From Bacillota bacterium (GTDB lineage: Bacteria; Bacillota; Clostridia; Clostridiales; Caloramatoraceae), in NCBI GenBank assembly GCA_023389275.1, contig JAEWEN010000079.1:1-23579 (forward strand): 23,579 nt of DNA. Direction: 5' to 3'. The notes under the pieces were generated by a model. It had not been told where the DNA came from, ran no database searches, and saw only the letters and a list, made by a program, of their open reading frames with translations. Shown piece by piece: positions 14,644 to 22,917 of the stretch. The position numbers were made by a program, and so were the translations under genes. Each line of letters opens with the position of its first letter. The stretch's first letter is position 1.

Positions 14644-17136
14644 TTTAAACTTTCCACAGCAGTTTTTATATTTTTTACCACTTCCACATGGACAGTCATC
14701 ATTTCTTCCTGTTTTATCTGCTACCTTTCTAGGCTCTTTTTTAACATCTTCTGAACCATGACTAGCTGATGTAGCTTCTGCTACTCTTTCTCTTTCAATT
14801 TTCTTTTCTGCTTGAACTCTATAAAGGTATTTTATAGTATCTTCTTTAATGTTAAATACCATTTCTTCAAACATATTCATACCCTCAAATCTGTATTCAA
14901 CAGCAGGGTCTTTTTGTCTATATGCACGAAGTCCTATACCTTGTTTTAGTTTATCCATAGCATCTATGTGATCCATCCACTTAGTATCAACTACACGAAG
15001 AAGAATAACTCTTTCTATTTCTCTTAAGTCTTCTCCTATTTCATTTTCTTTTTCTAAGTATATAGCATGCATTTTTTCTTTAATAGTATCTATCATTTCT
15101 TCTTTAGCAAGTTTTTCTGCTTCTTCAACTGATATTACACTTACTCCTGCTATATCATCTATATATCTAACTAAAGCCTCTATATCCCATTGATCCTCAT
15201 TTTCTGTTATATGAGATTCAACTGCAGCTACTATAATGTCATCTATCATACTAGTTATATGATCTTTAAGGTTTTCCCCTTCAAGAACTTGACTTCTTTG
15301 AGCATATATAATCTGTCTTTGTTTGTTCATAACATTATCATATTGTAGTACATTTTTTCTCACTTCAAAGTTATTTCCTTCAACTCTTCTTTGAGCCTGC
15401 TCTATAGCATTTGAAACCATTTTACTTTCTATTGGATCATCGTCACCAAGACCAAGTTTTTCTGTAACAGCTTGAATTCTCTCAGAACCAAACAGTCTCA
15501 TTAAATCGTCTTCAAGTGATATATAGAATTTAGATCCTCCTCTATCACCTTGACGTCCTGCACGTCCTCTTAACTGGTTATCAATCCTTCTAGATTCATG
15601 TCTTTCAGTACCTACAATTAAAAGTCCACCAACTTCTTCAACACCTTCTGAAAGCTTAATATCTGTACCACGTCCAGCCATGTTAGTAGCTATAGTTACC
15701 ATGCCTTTTTCTCCTGCATGTGATATAATCTCAGCTTCTCTTTCATGGTGTTTAGCATTAAGAACTTGATGTGGTATACCTTTTCTTTTAAGCATACTTG
15801 ATAAAAGCTCAGATTTTTCAATACTTATTGTACCAACAAGCATTGGTTGACCTGTTTTGTGAATCTCTACTATATCTTCAACAATAGCATTAAATTTAGC
15901 TTTTTCAGTTTTGTATACAACATCTGGATAGTCTAATCTTTGTACTGGTTTATTAGTTGGGATAACAACTACATCTAAACCATATATTTCTCTAAATTCT
16001 GCTTCTTCTGTTTCAGCAGTACCTGTCATACCTGATATTTTTTTATATATTCTAAAATAGTTTTGGAATGTTATAGTAGCAAGGGTTTTAGATTCTCTTT
16101 CTATTTTAACCCCTTCTTTAGCTTCTATAGCTTGATGAAGTCCATCACTATAACGTCTTCCATCCATAAGTCTTCCTGTAAACTCATCAACTATTATAAT
16201 TTCTCCATCACGAACAACATAATCTATGTCTCTTTGCATTAAATTATTTGCTTTTAAAGCCTGTATAACATGGTGCTGAATTTCCATATTATCTGTATCA
16301 CCATAGTTATCTAATTTAAAGAATTTTTCTGCTTTCTCTACACCTTGAGCTGTTAATAAAACTGCTCTTTGCTTTTCATCAACTGTAAAATCATCTTCTT
16401 TTTTAAGTGTTTTTACAAAATTATCTGCAACACTATAAAGGTGAGTAGATTTATCTCCTTCACCTGATATTATAAGAGGTGTTCTTGCTTCGTCTATAAG
16501 TATAGAGTCAACCTCGTCTACTATAGCAAAGTTAAGAGGTCTTTGAACTCTTTCTTCTTTATAAATAACCATGTTATCACGAAGATAGTCAAAACCAAAC
16601 TCATTATTTGTTCCGTATGTAATGTCTGCATTATAAGCAGCTCTTCTTTCCTCTGCATCAAGTCCGTGTACTATAACACCTACAGTAAGACCTAAAAACT
16701 CATATATTTGACCCATTTCCTCAGCATCACGTTTAGCTAGGTAGTCGTTTACTGTAACAACATGAACACCTTTTCCAGATAAGGCATTTAAGTATGCAGC
16801 AAGTGTTGCAACTAAAGTTTTACCTTCACCAGTTCTCATTTCAGCAATTCTTCCTTGGTGAAGAACTATACCACCTATAAGCTGAACTCTATAATGCTTC
16901 ATTTTATGTACTCTGTACCCTGCTTCACGCACAACTGCAAAAGCCTCTGGTAATATATCATCTAAAGACTCTCCAGCAGAAAGTCTTTCTTTAAACTCAG
17001 CTGTTTTGCCCTTAAGCTCATCATCTGATAATTTACTCATAACTTCTTCATATGATTCTATTTTATTAACTATTGGTTGTAGTCTCTTTACTTCTTTATC
17101 ACTATAAGATCCAAATAACTTACGAAATATGTTCAT
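14641..17136 (-). CDS. secA: Preprotein translocase ATPase SecA
   Basis: SecA drives preproteins through SecYEG at the cytoplasmic membrane. This 831-aa protein is full length. Nucleotide-binding domain 1 has Walker A RTGEGKT (101-107) and the DEAD-like box DEVDSILID (207-215). The preprotein-binding and second ATPase regions follow (GTAETEEAEFREIYGL, ATNMAGRGTDIKL, HESRRIDNQLRGRAGRQGD). The scaffold and wing domains lead to a C-terminal SEC-C zinc tail with CPCGSGKKYKNCC (Cys 815, 817, 826 and 827), which contacts SecB or the ribosome in other bacteria. It has its own promoter (17193-17221), an AGAGGGTG site and a strong terminator. Nothing in the sequence suggests an accessory SecA2: length, tail and motifs fit the housekeeping enzyme. 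It lies divergent from the chemotaxis receptor gene. Confidence 0.98.
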   Translation of the reverse strand: MNIFRKLFGSYSDKEVKRLQPIVNKIESYEEVMSKLSDDELKGKTAEFKERLSAGESLDDILPEAFAVVREAGYRVHKMKHYRVQLIGGIVLHQGRIAEMRTGEGKTLVATLAAYLNALSGKGVHVVTVNDYLAKRDAEEMGQIYEFLGLTVGVIVHGLDAEERRAAYNADITYGTNNEFGFDYLRDNMVIYKEERVQRPLNFAIVDEVDSILIDEARTPLIISGEGDKSTHLYSVADNFVKTLKKEDDFTVDEKQRAVLLTAQGVEKAEKFFKLDNYGDTDNMEIQHHVIQALKANNLMQRDIDYVVRDGEIIIVDEFTGRLMDGRRYSDGLHQAIEAKEGVKIERESKTLATITFQNYFRIYKKISGMTGTAETEEAEFREIYGLDVVVIPTNKPVQRLDYPDVVYKTEKAKFNAIVEDIVEIHKTGQPMLVGTISIEKSELLSSMLKRKGIPHQVLNAKHHEREAEIISHAGEKGMVTIATNMAGRGTDIKLSEGVEEVGGLLIVGTERHESRRIDNQLRGRAGRQGDRGGSKFYISLEDDLMRLFGSERIQAVTEKLGLGDDDPIESKMVSNAIEQAQRRVEGNNFEVRKNVLQYDNVMNKQRQIIYAQRSQVLEGENLKDHITSMIDDIIVAAVESHITENEDQWDIEALVRYIDDIAGVSVISVEEAEKLAKEEMIDTIKEKMHAIYLEKENEIGEDLREIERVILLRVVDTKWMDHIDAMDKLKQGIGLRAYRQKDPAVEYRFEGMNMFEEMVFNIKEDTIKYLYRVQAEKKIERERVAEATSASHGSEDVKKEPRKVADKTGRNDDCPCGSGKKYKNCCGKFK

Positions 17137-17192
17137 ATATACACCCTCTTTAACGTTTCAAACTGTAATTATTTTATTTTACAATACTAGTT

Positions 17193-17221
17193 ATTATAGC
17201 ATTATAGCAATATATTATCAA
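17193..17221 (-). promoter_or_regulatory. Sigma-A-type promoter of secA
   Basis: TTGATA (17221-17216), a 17-bp spacer and TATAAT (17198-17193). A second CTATAAT copy sits 9 bp upstream inside the spacer. The start point would be about 50 nt upstream of the secA ATG. Confidence 0.75.
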
Positions 17222-17337
17222 TGAGGTATCCATTTTTTTGAATATATTGTGATATATGTTAGGTTTTTAATTAATTATTTCAAAAATTCTTAAATTACAA
17301 TATTTATATCCCATTTTACTATGTTTTATTACATTTT

Positions 17338-17365
17338 TTGATATTTTTCCCTAAAATATTATAAT
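17338..17365 (+). promoter_or_regulatory. Sigma-A-type promoter of the chemoreceptor gene
   Basis: TTGATA (17338-17343), a 16-bp spacer and TATAAT (17360-17365) sit about 38 nt before the ATG. A convincing sigma-D (motility) promoter is not seen, although such genes often have one. Confidence 0.7.
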
Positions 17366-17402
17366 CTAATCGTATTTTATTATAGTGTTTAGGGGGAAAA
17401 AA

Positions 17403-19466
17403 ATGAAAATACTAAAATCATTTTTAAATCAATCATCATTATCAAAAAAATTATCTAATACAATTGGACTTATACTGGTAATTATATTTTCAGTAATAAT
17501 TTTAAGTACATATTTTATAACCAGTAATTCAATGGTAAAGTCAACTAAAGAAGAAATTATACTTTTAGCTAAAAATAACGCTAGTAAAATAGAAAATATA
17601 TTACTAGATGGAGAAAGTATAGTAACAAATATAGGAAAATATATTGAACAAAATATTAATCAAGATAGAAATATAACTAAAAACTATATTGACTTTCAAA
17701 TTAATAACTTTTTATCGTCTAAAGAAGAAATTTTTGGTCTTGGTGTTACTTTTGAACCATCTGCATTTAATGATACTAAAGATGGCTTATCTTTTTATGG
17801 TTTTAAAGATAATTCAAGTATTAAATTTTCTGATTTAGGTAATTATGAAACATATTCTAAAAAAGAATATTATTCTAAAGCTAAGGAATTAAATAAAATA
17901 GTATGTTCAAAACCATATATAGGCACACTACCTAACAATGAGAAAGTATGGATGATAACTTTAAGCTATCCTATAAAAAGCAGTGGAAAGTTTATAGGTA
18001 CTGCTTTAGTAGATATTGATAGTAGATTTTTTAGTAAAATAAAATCTGAAAATAGATTTAGTAGTTTAAATTCCTATATATTAACTAATAACTCTATTTA
18101 TGTTTATAACCAATTTAATAATGATCTTGTAGGTAAAACTATTTCATCTAAAAAATTAAATTTAAATGAATTGCAAAGTAATATATCATCTGGCAAATTA
18201 TTTATAGCTAAAAATAAATCTATAAAAACTAATAGAAATACAGAGGAATTTTTTATACCAATAAAAGCAGGTTCAACAGGAGATTATTGGTCATCAGTTG
18301 TATCTATTGAAAAATTTGATATTATAAAAGGTTCTTTGAAAACAAGTGTTATTTTAATAGTCATATGTGTAATAAGTTTATTTAGTGTTTTATTTGTATG
18401 TAAAAAAATATTAACTAAAAGCCTTTTACCTGTTAAATCAATAGTAGATGCAGCTAATAGTATTTCAAATGGAAATATAGATATAGATTTAAATCTAAAT
18501 ACTAATGCTAATGATGAAATTGGGTTAATTTCTAATGCATTTTTAAAAATCTCTGTAAACTTAAAAGAGTATATTAATGAAATATCATATATACTCGAAA
18601 ATATTGCTAATGGAAATTTAGATCTTAATATTAATTGTGAATATAAAGGTGACTTTAAGTCTATTGAAAATTCAATGGCTCAAATTATAGAATCTTTAAA
18701 TAATATGATAAAAAATATTTCTGAAACATCAGGGCAGGTTTCTATAAGCGCTAGTAGTATGGCAGAAGGCTCTAAAGAACTGGCAAATGGAGCTAATGAG
18801 CAGGCAAGTAGTATAGAGGAATTTTCATTTTCTATACAAAACATATTAAATCAAATAAATGAAAATACATCATATTCTAAAAACGCTGTAGAGTTTTCTC
18901 TAGAGGCTAAGGAAAAAGCTAATATAAGTAGTGAGCATATGAAAGAAATGATTACTTCTATGGAGGATATAAATAACTCTAGTAATAAAATAGAAGCTAT
19001 TGTTGATATTATTATAGAAATAGCTGAACAAACTAATCTTTTAGCACTTAATGCATCAATAGAAGCAGCAAGAGCTGGAGATGCTGGAAGGGGATTTGCT
19101 GTTGTAGCAAATGAAGTGAAAAATTTAGCTATAAAATCCTCTGAAACTGTTAAGCAAATATCTGACTTAATAAATGATAATAAACTAAAACTTGAAAGAG
19201 GAAATCATATAGCTTCCTTAACCTCTAACAGTTTAAGTGAAATAGTATCTTCATCTGAAAAAATGGTTAATATTTTAAATGAAATTTTAAATGTTAATAA
19301 AGACCAATCACAGTCTTTAAATGAACTTTCAACTGGAATAGAGCAAATATCTGAAGTTGTTTCAAACAATTCAGCTAATGCAGAGGAAACATTTGCAGTT
19401 AGTGAAGAGCTTAATACTCTATCTAGTTTTCTAAATGACCTAGTAAGTAAATTTAAACATAAATAA
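17403..19466 (+). CDS. Methyl-accepting chemotaxis protein with Cache-like sensor
   Basis: This 687-aa receptor has a first membrane helix (about residues 18-40), a large extracellular domain (about 45-305) with features of a double-Cache ligand sensor (FGLGVTFEPSAF, WMITLSYPIKSSGKFIGTALVDID), a second helix (about 312-335), a HAMP region (about 336-390) and a cytoplasmic signalling domain. The conserved hairpin tip that contacts CheA and CheW is clear at about 537-576 (EIAEQTNLLALNASIEAARAG followed by DAGRGFAVVANEVKNLA). No C-terminal NWETF-type CheR-docking pentapeptide is present. The start is ATG at 17403, with AGGGGG 6 nt upstream; a GTG at 17385 precedes that site and is rejected. It is a single gene with its own promoter and a terminator shared with hpf. 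The ligand cannot be predicted. Confidence 0.95.
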   Translation: MKILKSFLNQSSLSKKLSNTIGLILVIIFSVIILSTYFITSNSMVKSTKEEIILLAKNNASKIENILLDGESIVTNIGKYIEQNINQDRNITKNYIDFQINNFLSSKEEIFGLGVTFEPSAFNDTKDGLSFYGFKDNSSIKFSDLGNYETYSKKEYYSKAKELNKIVCSKPYIGTLPNNEKVWMITLSYPIKSSGKFIGTALVDIDSRFFSKIKSENRFSSLNSYILTNNSIYVYNQFNNDLVGKTISSKKLNLNELQSNISSGKLFIAKNKSIKTNRNTEEFFIPIKAGSTGDYWSSVVSIEKFDIIKGSLKTSVILIVICVISLFSVLFVCKKILTKSLLPVKSIVDAANSISNGNIDIDLNLNTNANDEIGLISNAFLKISVNLKEYINEISYILENIANGNLDLNINCEYKGDFKSIENSMAQIIESLNNMIKNISETSGQVSISASSMAEGSKELANGANEQASSIEEFSFSIQNILNQINENTSYSKNAVEFSLEAKEKANISSEHMKEMITSMEDINNSSNKIEAIVDIIIEIAEQTNLLALNASIEAARAGDAGRGFAVVANEVKNLAIKSSETVKQISDLINDNKLKLERGNHIASLTSNSLSEIVSSSEKMVNILNEILNVNKDQSQSLNELSTGIEQISEVVSNNSANAEETFAVSEELNTLSSFLNDLVSKFKHK

Positions 19467-19493
19467 AAAGGGATAGATTATCTATCCCTTTTT
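19465..19493. terminator. Bidirectional terminator (chemoreceptor / hpf)
   Basis: AAAAAGGGATAG (19465-19476) pairs with CTATCCCTTTTT (19482-19493) across a short loop, with A and T tracts on opposite sides. It fills the gap between two convergent genes. Confidence 0.9.
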
Positions 19494-19495
19494 TA

Positions 19496-20020
19496 TTAAA
19501 ATTCTGGTTCTATTAAACCGTAATTTCCATCTTTTCTTTTATAAAGAACATTTACTTCATCTGTTTCGCTATTTCTAAATACGAAAAAGTTATGTCCTAA
19601 AAGATCCATTTGAAGTTGTGCTTCTTCTTCATCCATTGGTTTTAAAGAGAATCTTTTAACCTTTACTACTTTATTGTTATCTTCATTATCTTCTGTAGGT
19701 ATTTCAGCAAAACGTAAGCTTTGCTTAAAATCTCCTCTTTTTTCTATTTTATCTTTATGTTTAATTATTTGTCTTTCTATTTTATCCACAACCAAATCAA
19801 TTGATGAATACATATCAGGGGTTGTTTCTTCTCCTCTTATTATAACTCCATTAGTAGGTATTGTAACTTCTATTATTTGTCTATTTTTTTCAACAGATAG
19901 TGTTACTTTAGCCTCAGAGTTAGAATCAAAGTACTTCTCTAATCTTCCAAGTTTTCTTTCCACTGAGTCTTTTAGAGCATTTGTTACCTCTACATTTCTT
20001 CCTACAATTTTGAATTTCAT
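19496..20020 (-). CDS. hpf: Long-form ribosome hibernation promoting factor
   Basis: HPF (also called RaiA or YvyD) binds the 30S decoding region and, in the long form, joins two 70S ribosomes into inactive 100S dimers in slow growth. This 174-aa protein has the N-terminal S30AE domain (about 1-95; MKFKIVGRNVEVTNALKDSV, VEKNRQIIEVTIPTNG), a charged linker and the C-terminal dimerisation domain (about 118-174; VVKVKRFSLKPMDEEEAQLQMDLLGHNFFVFRN...VLYKRKDGNYGLIEP). The C-terminal domain makes it the long form. An AAAGGGG site lies 8 nt before the ATG. Upstream are a 377-nt gap with DnaA-box sequences and then a raiA-type structured RNA, an arrangement known from Clostridia. One TTATCCACA 9-mer lies inside the gene at 19782-19790. 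Confidence 0.96.
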   Translation of the reverse strand: MKFKIVGRNVEVTNALKDSVERKLGRLEKYFDSNSEAKVTLSVEKNRQIIEVTIPTNGVIIRGEETTPDMYSSIDLVVDKIERQIIKHKDKIEKRGDFKQSLRFAEIPTEDNEDNNKVVKVKRFSLKPMDEEEAQLQMDLLGHNFFVFRNSETDEVNVLYKRKDGNYGLIEPEF

Positions 20021-20088
20021 AGTATCTACCCCTTTCTATTTTGCTTAGGGATTAAGCTAAGTTAAAATTTAGTATTTTAGTTAATATT

Positions 20089-20117
20089 ATTTTAATCTTT
20101 AAATAATATTACTGCAA
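20089..20117 (-). promoter_or_regulatory. Candidate hpf promoter
   Basis: TTGCAG (20117-20112), a 17-bp spacer and TAAAAT (20094-20089). It would give a leader of about 60 nt. The match is fair only; an alternative sigma factor could also act in this AT-rich gap. Confidence 0.4.
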
Positions 20118-20217
20118 GTTTAGATTTTATCAAATGTTTTAATTTTTCTGAAAATAATAGCTGTTACTTTGTTTTCCTCATAAATTTTAACTTTCTTATC
20201 GTTATACTATTATTGAC

Positions 20218-20391
20218 ATTTCCACATATCACTTATCCACATTGTTATTATCACATCTGTGGATAATGTTAGTAACACTGTGTATAAATTGATATTATTA
20301 GCTTTTAGAAGTTAATATCCTGTGGATTACCTGTAAATATCTGAATTTTATACTTAAATCGACAATATAAAACAAATATAAATGTGGATAA
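20218..20391. promoter_or_regulatory. Cluster of DnaA-box-like 9-mers
   Basis: In the gene-free stretch between hpf and the structured RNA, TTATCCACA occurs exactly at 20233-20241 (+), 20258-20266 (-) and 20383-20391 (-). TTATACACA, which fits the TTATNCACA consensus, is at 20279-20287 (-). TAATCCACA, one mismatch, is at 20321-20329 (-), and ATTTCCACA, two mismatches, at 20218-20226 (+). Such density is the hallmark of a DnaA-binding region. With no dnaA or dnaN nearby, it is more likely a DnaA titration or regulatory cluster than the chromosomal origin. The rest of 20021-20397 holds only the candidate hpf promoter and AT-rich DNA. Confidence 0.65.
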
Positions 20392-20397
20392 AATAAT

Positions 20398-20635
20398 AAA
20401 AAGGCAGTATATAAACTAGTTGACCTGGTTTTTGACCCCACACTCGCCTGCTGGAGGTTTTGCCTAAGGTGGTATTCCTCTCACTATTCCCTCTCTCGAA
20501 AATCTTGTTTTCGGCAGGTCTTACTTCTATACCGCACCATGCTCATTGAAATCTTTTTTCAACTTACGTGGATCGTTTTGCCTGCGACTAGCATCGACTT
20601 TCAACCACAAACCTAGTTTAAATATGCCTTTTTTA
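20398..20635 (-). ncRNA. raiA-motif structured noncoding RNA
   Basis: This island is clearly richer in G and C than its flanks and has no ORF. Its ends form a long stem: - strand AAAGGCATATTTAAACTAG (from about 20631) pairs with CTAGTTTATATACTGCCTTT (20419-20400), followed by a T run that can end the transcript. Internal hairpins include TTGAAA/TTTCAA (20546-20562) and CGAAAA/TTTTCG (20497-20513). Position between comFC and the raiA (hpf) gene, size of about 240 nt and strand all match the raiA motif of Clostridia, an abundant RNA whose loss impairs sporulation and aggregation. The class call rests on context and structure, not on a covariance-model search. Confidence 0.8.
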
Positions 20636-20658
20636 ACATTTTTATTTAGATGTTGCAA
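20630..20658 (-). promoter_or_regulatory. Candidate promoter of the raiA-type RNA
   Basis: TTGCAA (20658-20653), a 17-bp spacer and TAAAAA (20635-20630) overlap the 3' end of comFC and would start transcription just inside the closing stem. If it is not used, the RNA must be processed from the comFC transcript, since only 6 nt separate the comFC stop from the stem. Confidence 0.3.
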
Positions 20659-21301
20659 ATGTTAAAAGCGAAACATTGTTTCCCTTTAAAGCTAAAGCTG
20701 AAAAATAAGCTGTTGCTCCTGTAGTTACAACATCATCTATTAAAAGTATGTTTTTACCTTTATATTTAAAATTCGACTTAATCGAACCTTTAATATTATA
20801 CCATCTTTCTTGTCTATTTAACAACACTTGACTTTTAGTATTTCTAGTTTTTATAAGACAATTTTTAACCTTTATATTTAAAATCTCTTCTATTTTTTTG
20901 GCTATTAAATATGAATGATTATATCCTCTTTCCTTTATTTTTTCACTATGCATAGGAATAGGAACTATATAGTCTATTTTTAGATTATTTTGTTTTATAA
21001 AATCTGCCATAATACTTCCTATTACATCAGATAAATGGTGCTTTCTATTATATTTTAAATCATGTATCATTTCTTTCACTTTTTCTTCATAACTAAACAA
21101 AGAATATACAGATTTTAAATGAATGTTGTAGTCTAATGTAGTATTTTTCAAATGTGGTAAATACATATAACAATCTTTACATATATAATTTTCCTCATCT
21201 AAAATAGCTTTACATATATAACAAGTTTCTTCACTACTATATATAATATCTATAAAACATGAAAATAAGTATTTTATTTTCCAATATATCCATTTTCCCA
21301 T
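20642..21301 (-). CDS. comFC: ComF-family phosphoribosyltransferase-like protein
   Basis: This 219-aa protein has the ComFC layout: an N-terminal zinc finger with Cys27-x2-Cys30 and Cys41-x2-Cys44 (CYIC...CKDC) and a phosphoribosyltransferase-type fold ending in the PRPP loop ILLIDDVVTTGATAYFSA (about 184-201). KYNRKHHLSDVIG and VPIPMHSEKIKERGYNHSYLIA are also characteristic of the family. ComFC takes part in uptake of single-stranded DNA in naturally competent bacteria, though homologues occur in species not known to be competent. It overlaps the ComFA-like gene by 28 nt. The nearest AAGGAG is about 15 nt from the ATG, too far for efficient initiation, so translation probably depends on coupling to the upstream gene. 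Its stop lies 6 nt before the structured RNA. Confidence 0.92.
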   Translation of the reverse strand: MGKWIYWKIKYLFSCFIDIIYSSEETCYICKAILDEENYICKDCYMYLPHLKNTTLDYNIHLKSVYSLFSYEEKVKEMIHDLKYNRKHHLSDVIGSIMADFIKQNNLKIDYIVPIPMHSEKIKERGYNHSYLIAKKIEEILNIKVKNCLIKTRNTKSQVLLNRQERWYNIKGSIKSNFKYKGKNILLIDDVVTTGATAYFSALALKGNNVSLLTFATSK

Positions 21302-22905
21302 GCCGATTTATTTATACTCCTTATAATTGACTTTGCGTTTAACATATTTTTAGATTCTGTATTAGAAATAAAAAAAGCTTCTCTAAATGTTTTTTTAGTA
21401 TGATCATTTGCCATATTACACATATAAAGAAGAACATCTTCTGTGTAAGATTTAGAATCTGAATACATAACAACAACGTTAACATTATAAATAGGCTCTA
21501 ATGCATCTAAATAGTTAGAGCTTATAAGTATGGTTTTTTCTCCATTTAAAAAACTATAATAATCCTCTCTATTTTTACTACTACTAATTCCTATATTTTC
21601 TTTTATTTCTTCTACTGTTAATAAATAATTTTTAAGATGTATAGAAATTCTACTATTAGGAGTAAAAATAATCATTTTAGATTTTTCTCTTAAAGACCAT
21701 TTAAGCATATCAAGACTAATATCAGGTAAATAAACTGTTTTTTCGTCAATATATCTTGATATAATAAATTTTGGCTCAGGAATTGGATTTTTAATATTTA
21801 CAGGAGGTATTTTTATTTCCATGCTACTTCCTTTTAAAAATCTTAATTTATATTCTAATGGAACAACACTTGTATTTATAAATTTACCTTTTTGCTTTAA
21901 TGCTTTTTTACATAAAAAGAATATGTTATTGTATGGTTTATTAATAAATGATATTCTATCGTCTAATATACAAAGTTCAAAGTCTTCACTAAACTCTGGA
22001 ATACTTTCATATGAGCATATTAATATATCTATATTTTTAAAACTTAGTCCCTTGTTAAAAACATAGATGTCTACTCCTTCAATAACACTTTTTATATTAT
22101 CCCTTACTGAAAACACGTTTTCCTTAGATGTTATATAAATAACTTTTCCAGATGATTTTAATGTTTCATATATAGCTCCATAAAGAAGTTCTACACCTTT
22201 CATTATTGGAGGAAAGGATACTACTAAATTATCATTTTTGGATAAAGTAAATTGATATATAGAATCTACAAATCCTACTAATTCTTCTTTTATTCTAGAT
22301 TTTTTGTAAACTATATTATTCCTTCCTTTTTCATTAAAAGTTCCTTCCTTATAGATTAAAACATCTGCTGAAGAATACCCTAAAAAACATTCTTCACAAA
22401 CTTCAGTACATATATCACAGTATTTATTTTTCTTATCATTTCCATAAATAGGTTTTATTTTTATTTTATTTTTTAAATAAAGAACTTGTAAAACATCATA
22501 TAAGTTTTCAGTATTTATTTTTATTTGAGTTTTCTCTCTTAAACAATCTATAGTAATTATTCCGTCTTCTATAGCATTTAATACATAGTTTATTTGACTC
22601 TCTTTTGGAAAGCTATTTCCTTTAATAATTTTATTAGATACTTTTTCTATGTTTAAACTTTTAAGAGCCCTAGTTATTTTTCTATCCTCTAAGGATGCAA
22701 TAAACTTAATTTTCGATGATGCCTTTTTAATAATTTTCAAAGCAAATTTACCTATATAAAAAGGTATAAAAGGAGTTATTACTTCTAATTCTTTTATATT
22801 ATAAGTACTTTTTAAATATAAATAATCTATTTCTGGATTTAAAGAATAATTATAAGTATATCTACCTTGAACTTTCACCCTATATACTACAACATTCAAA
22901 ACCAT
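21274..22905 (-). CDS. ComFA-like protein with degenerate helicase motifs
   Basis: This protein of about 543 aa lies where comFA is expected and keeps a ComFA-like four-cysteine zinc site (C-x2-C-x3-C-x2-C near 163-173, CDICTEVCEEC). The helicase region that follows has lost its signatures: Walker A is replaced by LVVSFPPIMKGVELL (about 222-237) with no GKT, the DExD box reads CILDDRISF, and no QxxGRxGR motif VI is visible. ATPase activity is therefore unlikely. The frame is intact over the full length, which argues against a recent pseudogene. Possible starts are GTG 22908, ATG 22905 and TTG 22899; the TTG has the best spacing (8 nt) from AGGAG, but ATG is listed. It lies about 12 nt after recD2 and overlaps comFC. 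A structural role in a DNA-uptake or repair complex is inference. Confidence 0.7.
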   Translation of the reverse strand: MVLNVVVYRVKVQGRYTYNYSLNPEIDYLYLKSTYNIKELEVITPFIPFYIGKFALKIIKKASSKIKFIASLEDRKITRALKSLNIEKVSNKIIKGNSFPKESQINYVLNAIEDGIITIDCLREKTQIKINTENLYDVLQVLYLKNKIKIKPIYGNDKKNKYCDICTEVCEECFLGYSSADVLIYKEGTFNEKGRNNIVYKKSRIKEELVGFVDSIYQFTLSKNDNLVVSFPPIMKGVELLYGAIYETLKSSGKVIYITSKENVFSVRDNIKSVIEGVDIYVFNKGLSFKNIDILICSYESIPEFSEDFELCILDDRISFINKPYNNIFFLCKKALKQKGKFINTSVVPLEYKLRFLKGSSMEIKIPPVNIKNPIPEPKFIISRYIDEKTVYLPDISLDMLKWSLREKSKMIIFTPNSRISIHLKNYLLTVEEIKENIGISSSKNREDYYSFLNGEKTILISSNYLDALEPIYNVNVVVMYSDSKSYTEDVLLYMCNMANDHTKKTFREAFFISNTESKNMLNAKSIIRSINKSAWENGYIGK

Positions 22906-22917
22906 CACTCCTAAGCT

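Noticed and set aside
17222..17402. c-di-GMP riboswitch or sigma-D promoter before the chemoreceptor
   Set aside because: No GEMM core or tetraloop receptor is visible, and the best TAAA...TCGTAT match is poor compared with the clear TTGATA-16-TATAAT.
19674..20048. Open frame on the + strand over hpf
   Set aside because: It mirrors hpf codons on the other strand and has no independent support.
20218..20391. Chromosomal replication origin
   Set aside because: DnaA boxes are present, but dnaA, dnaN, rpmH and the usual oriC neighbours are missing, so a titration or regulatory cluster fits better.
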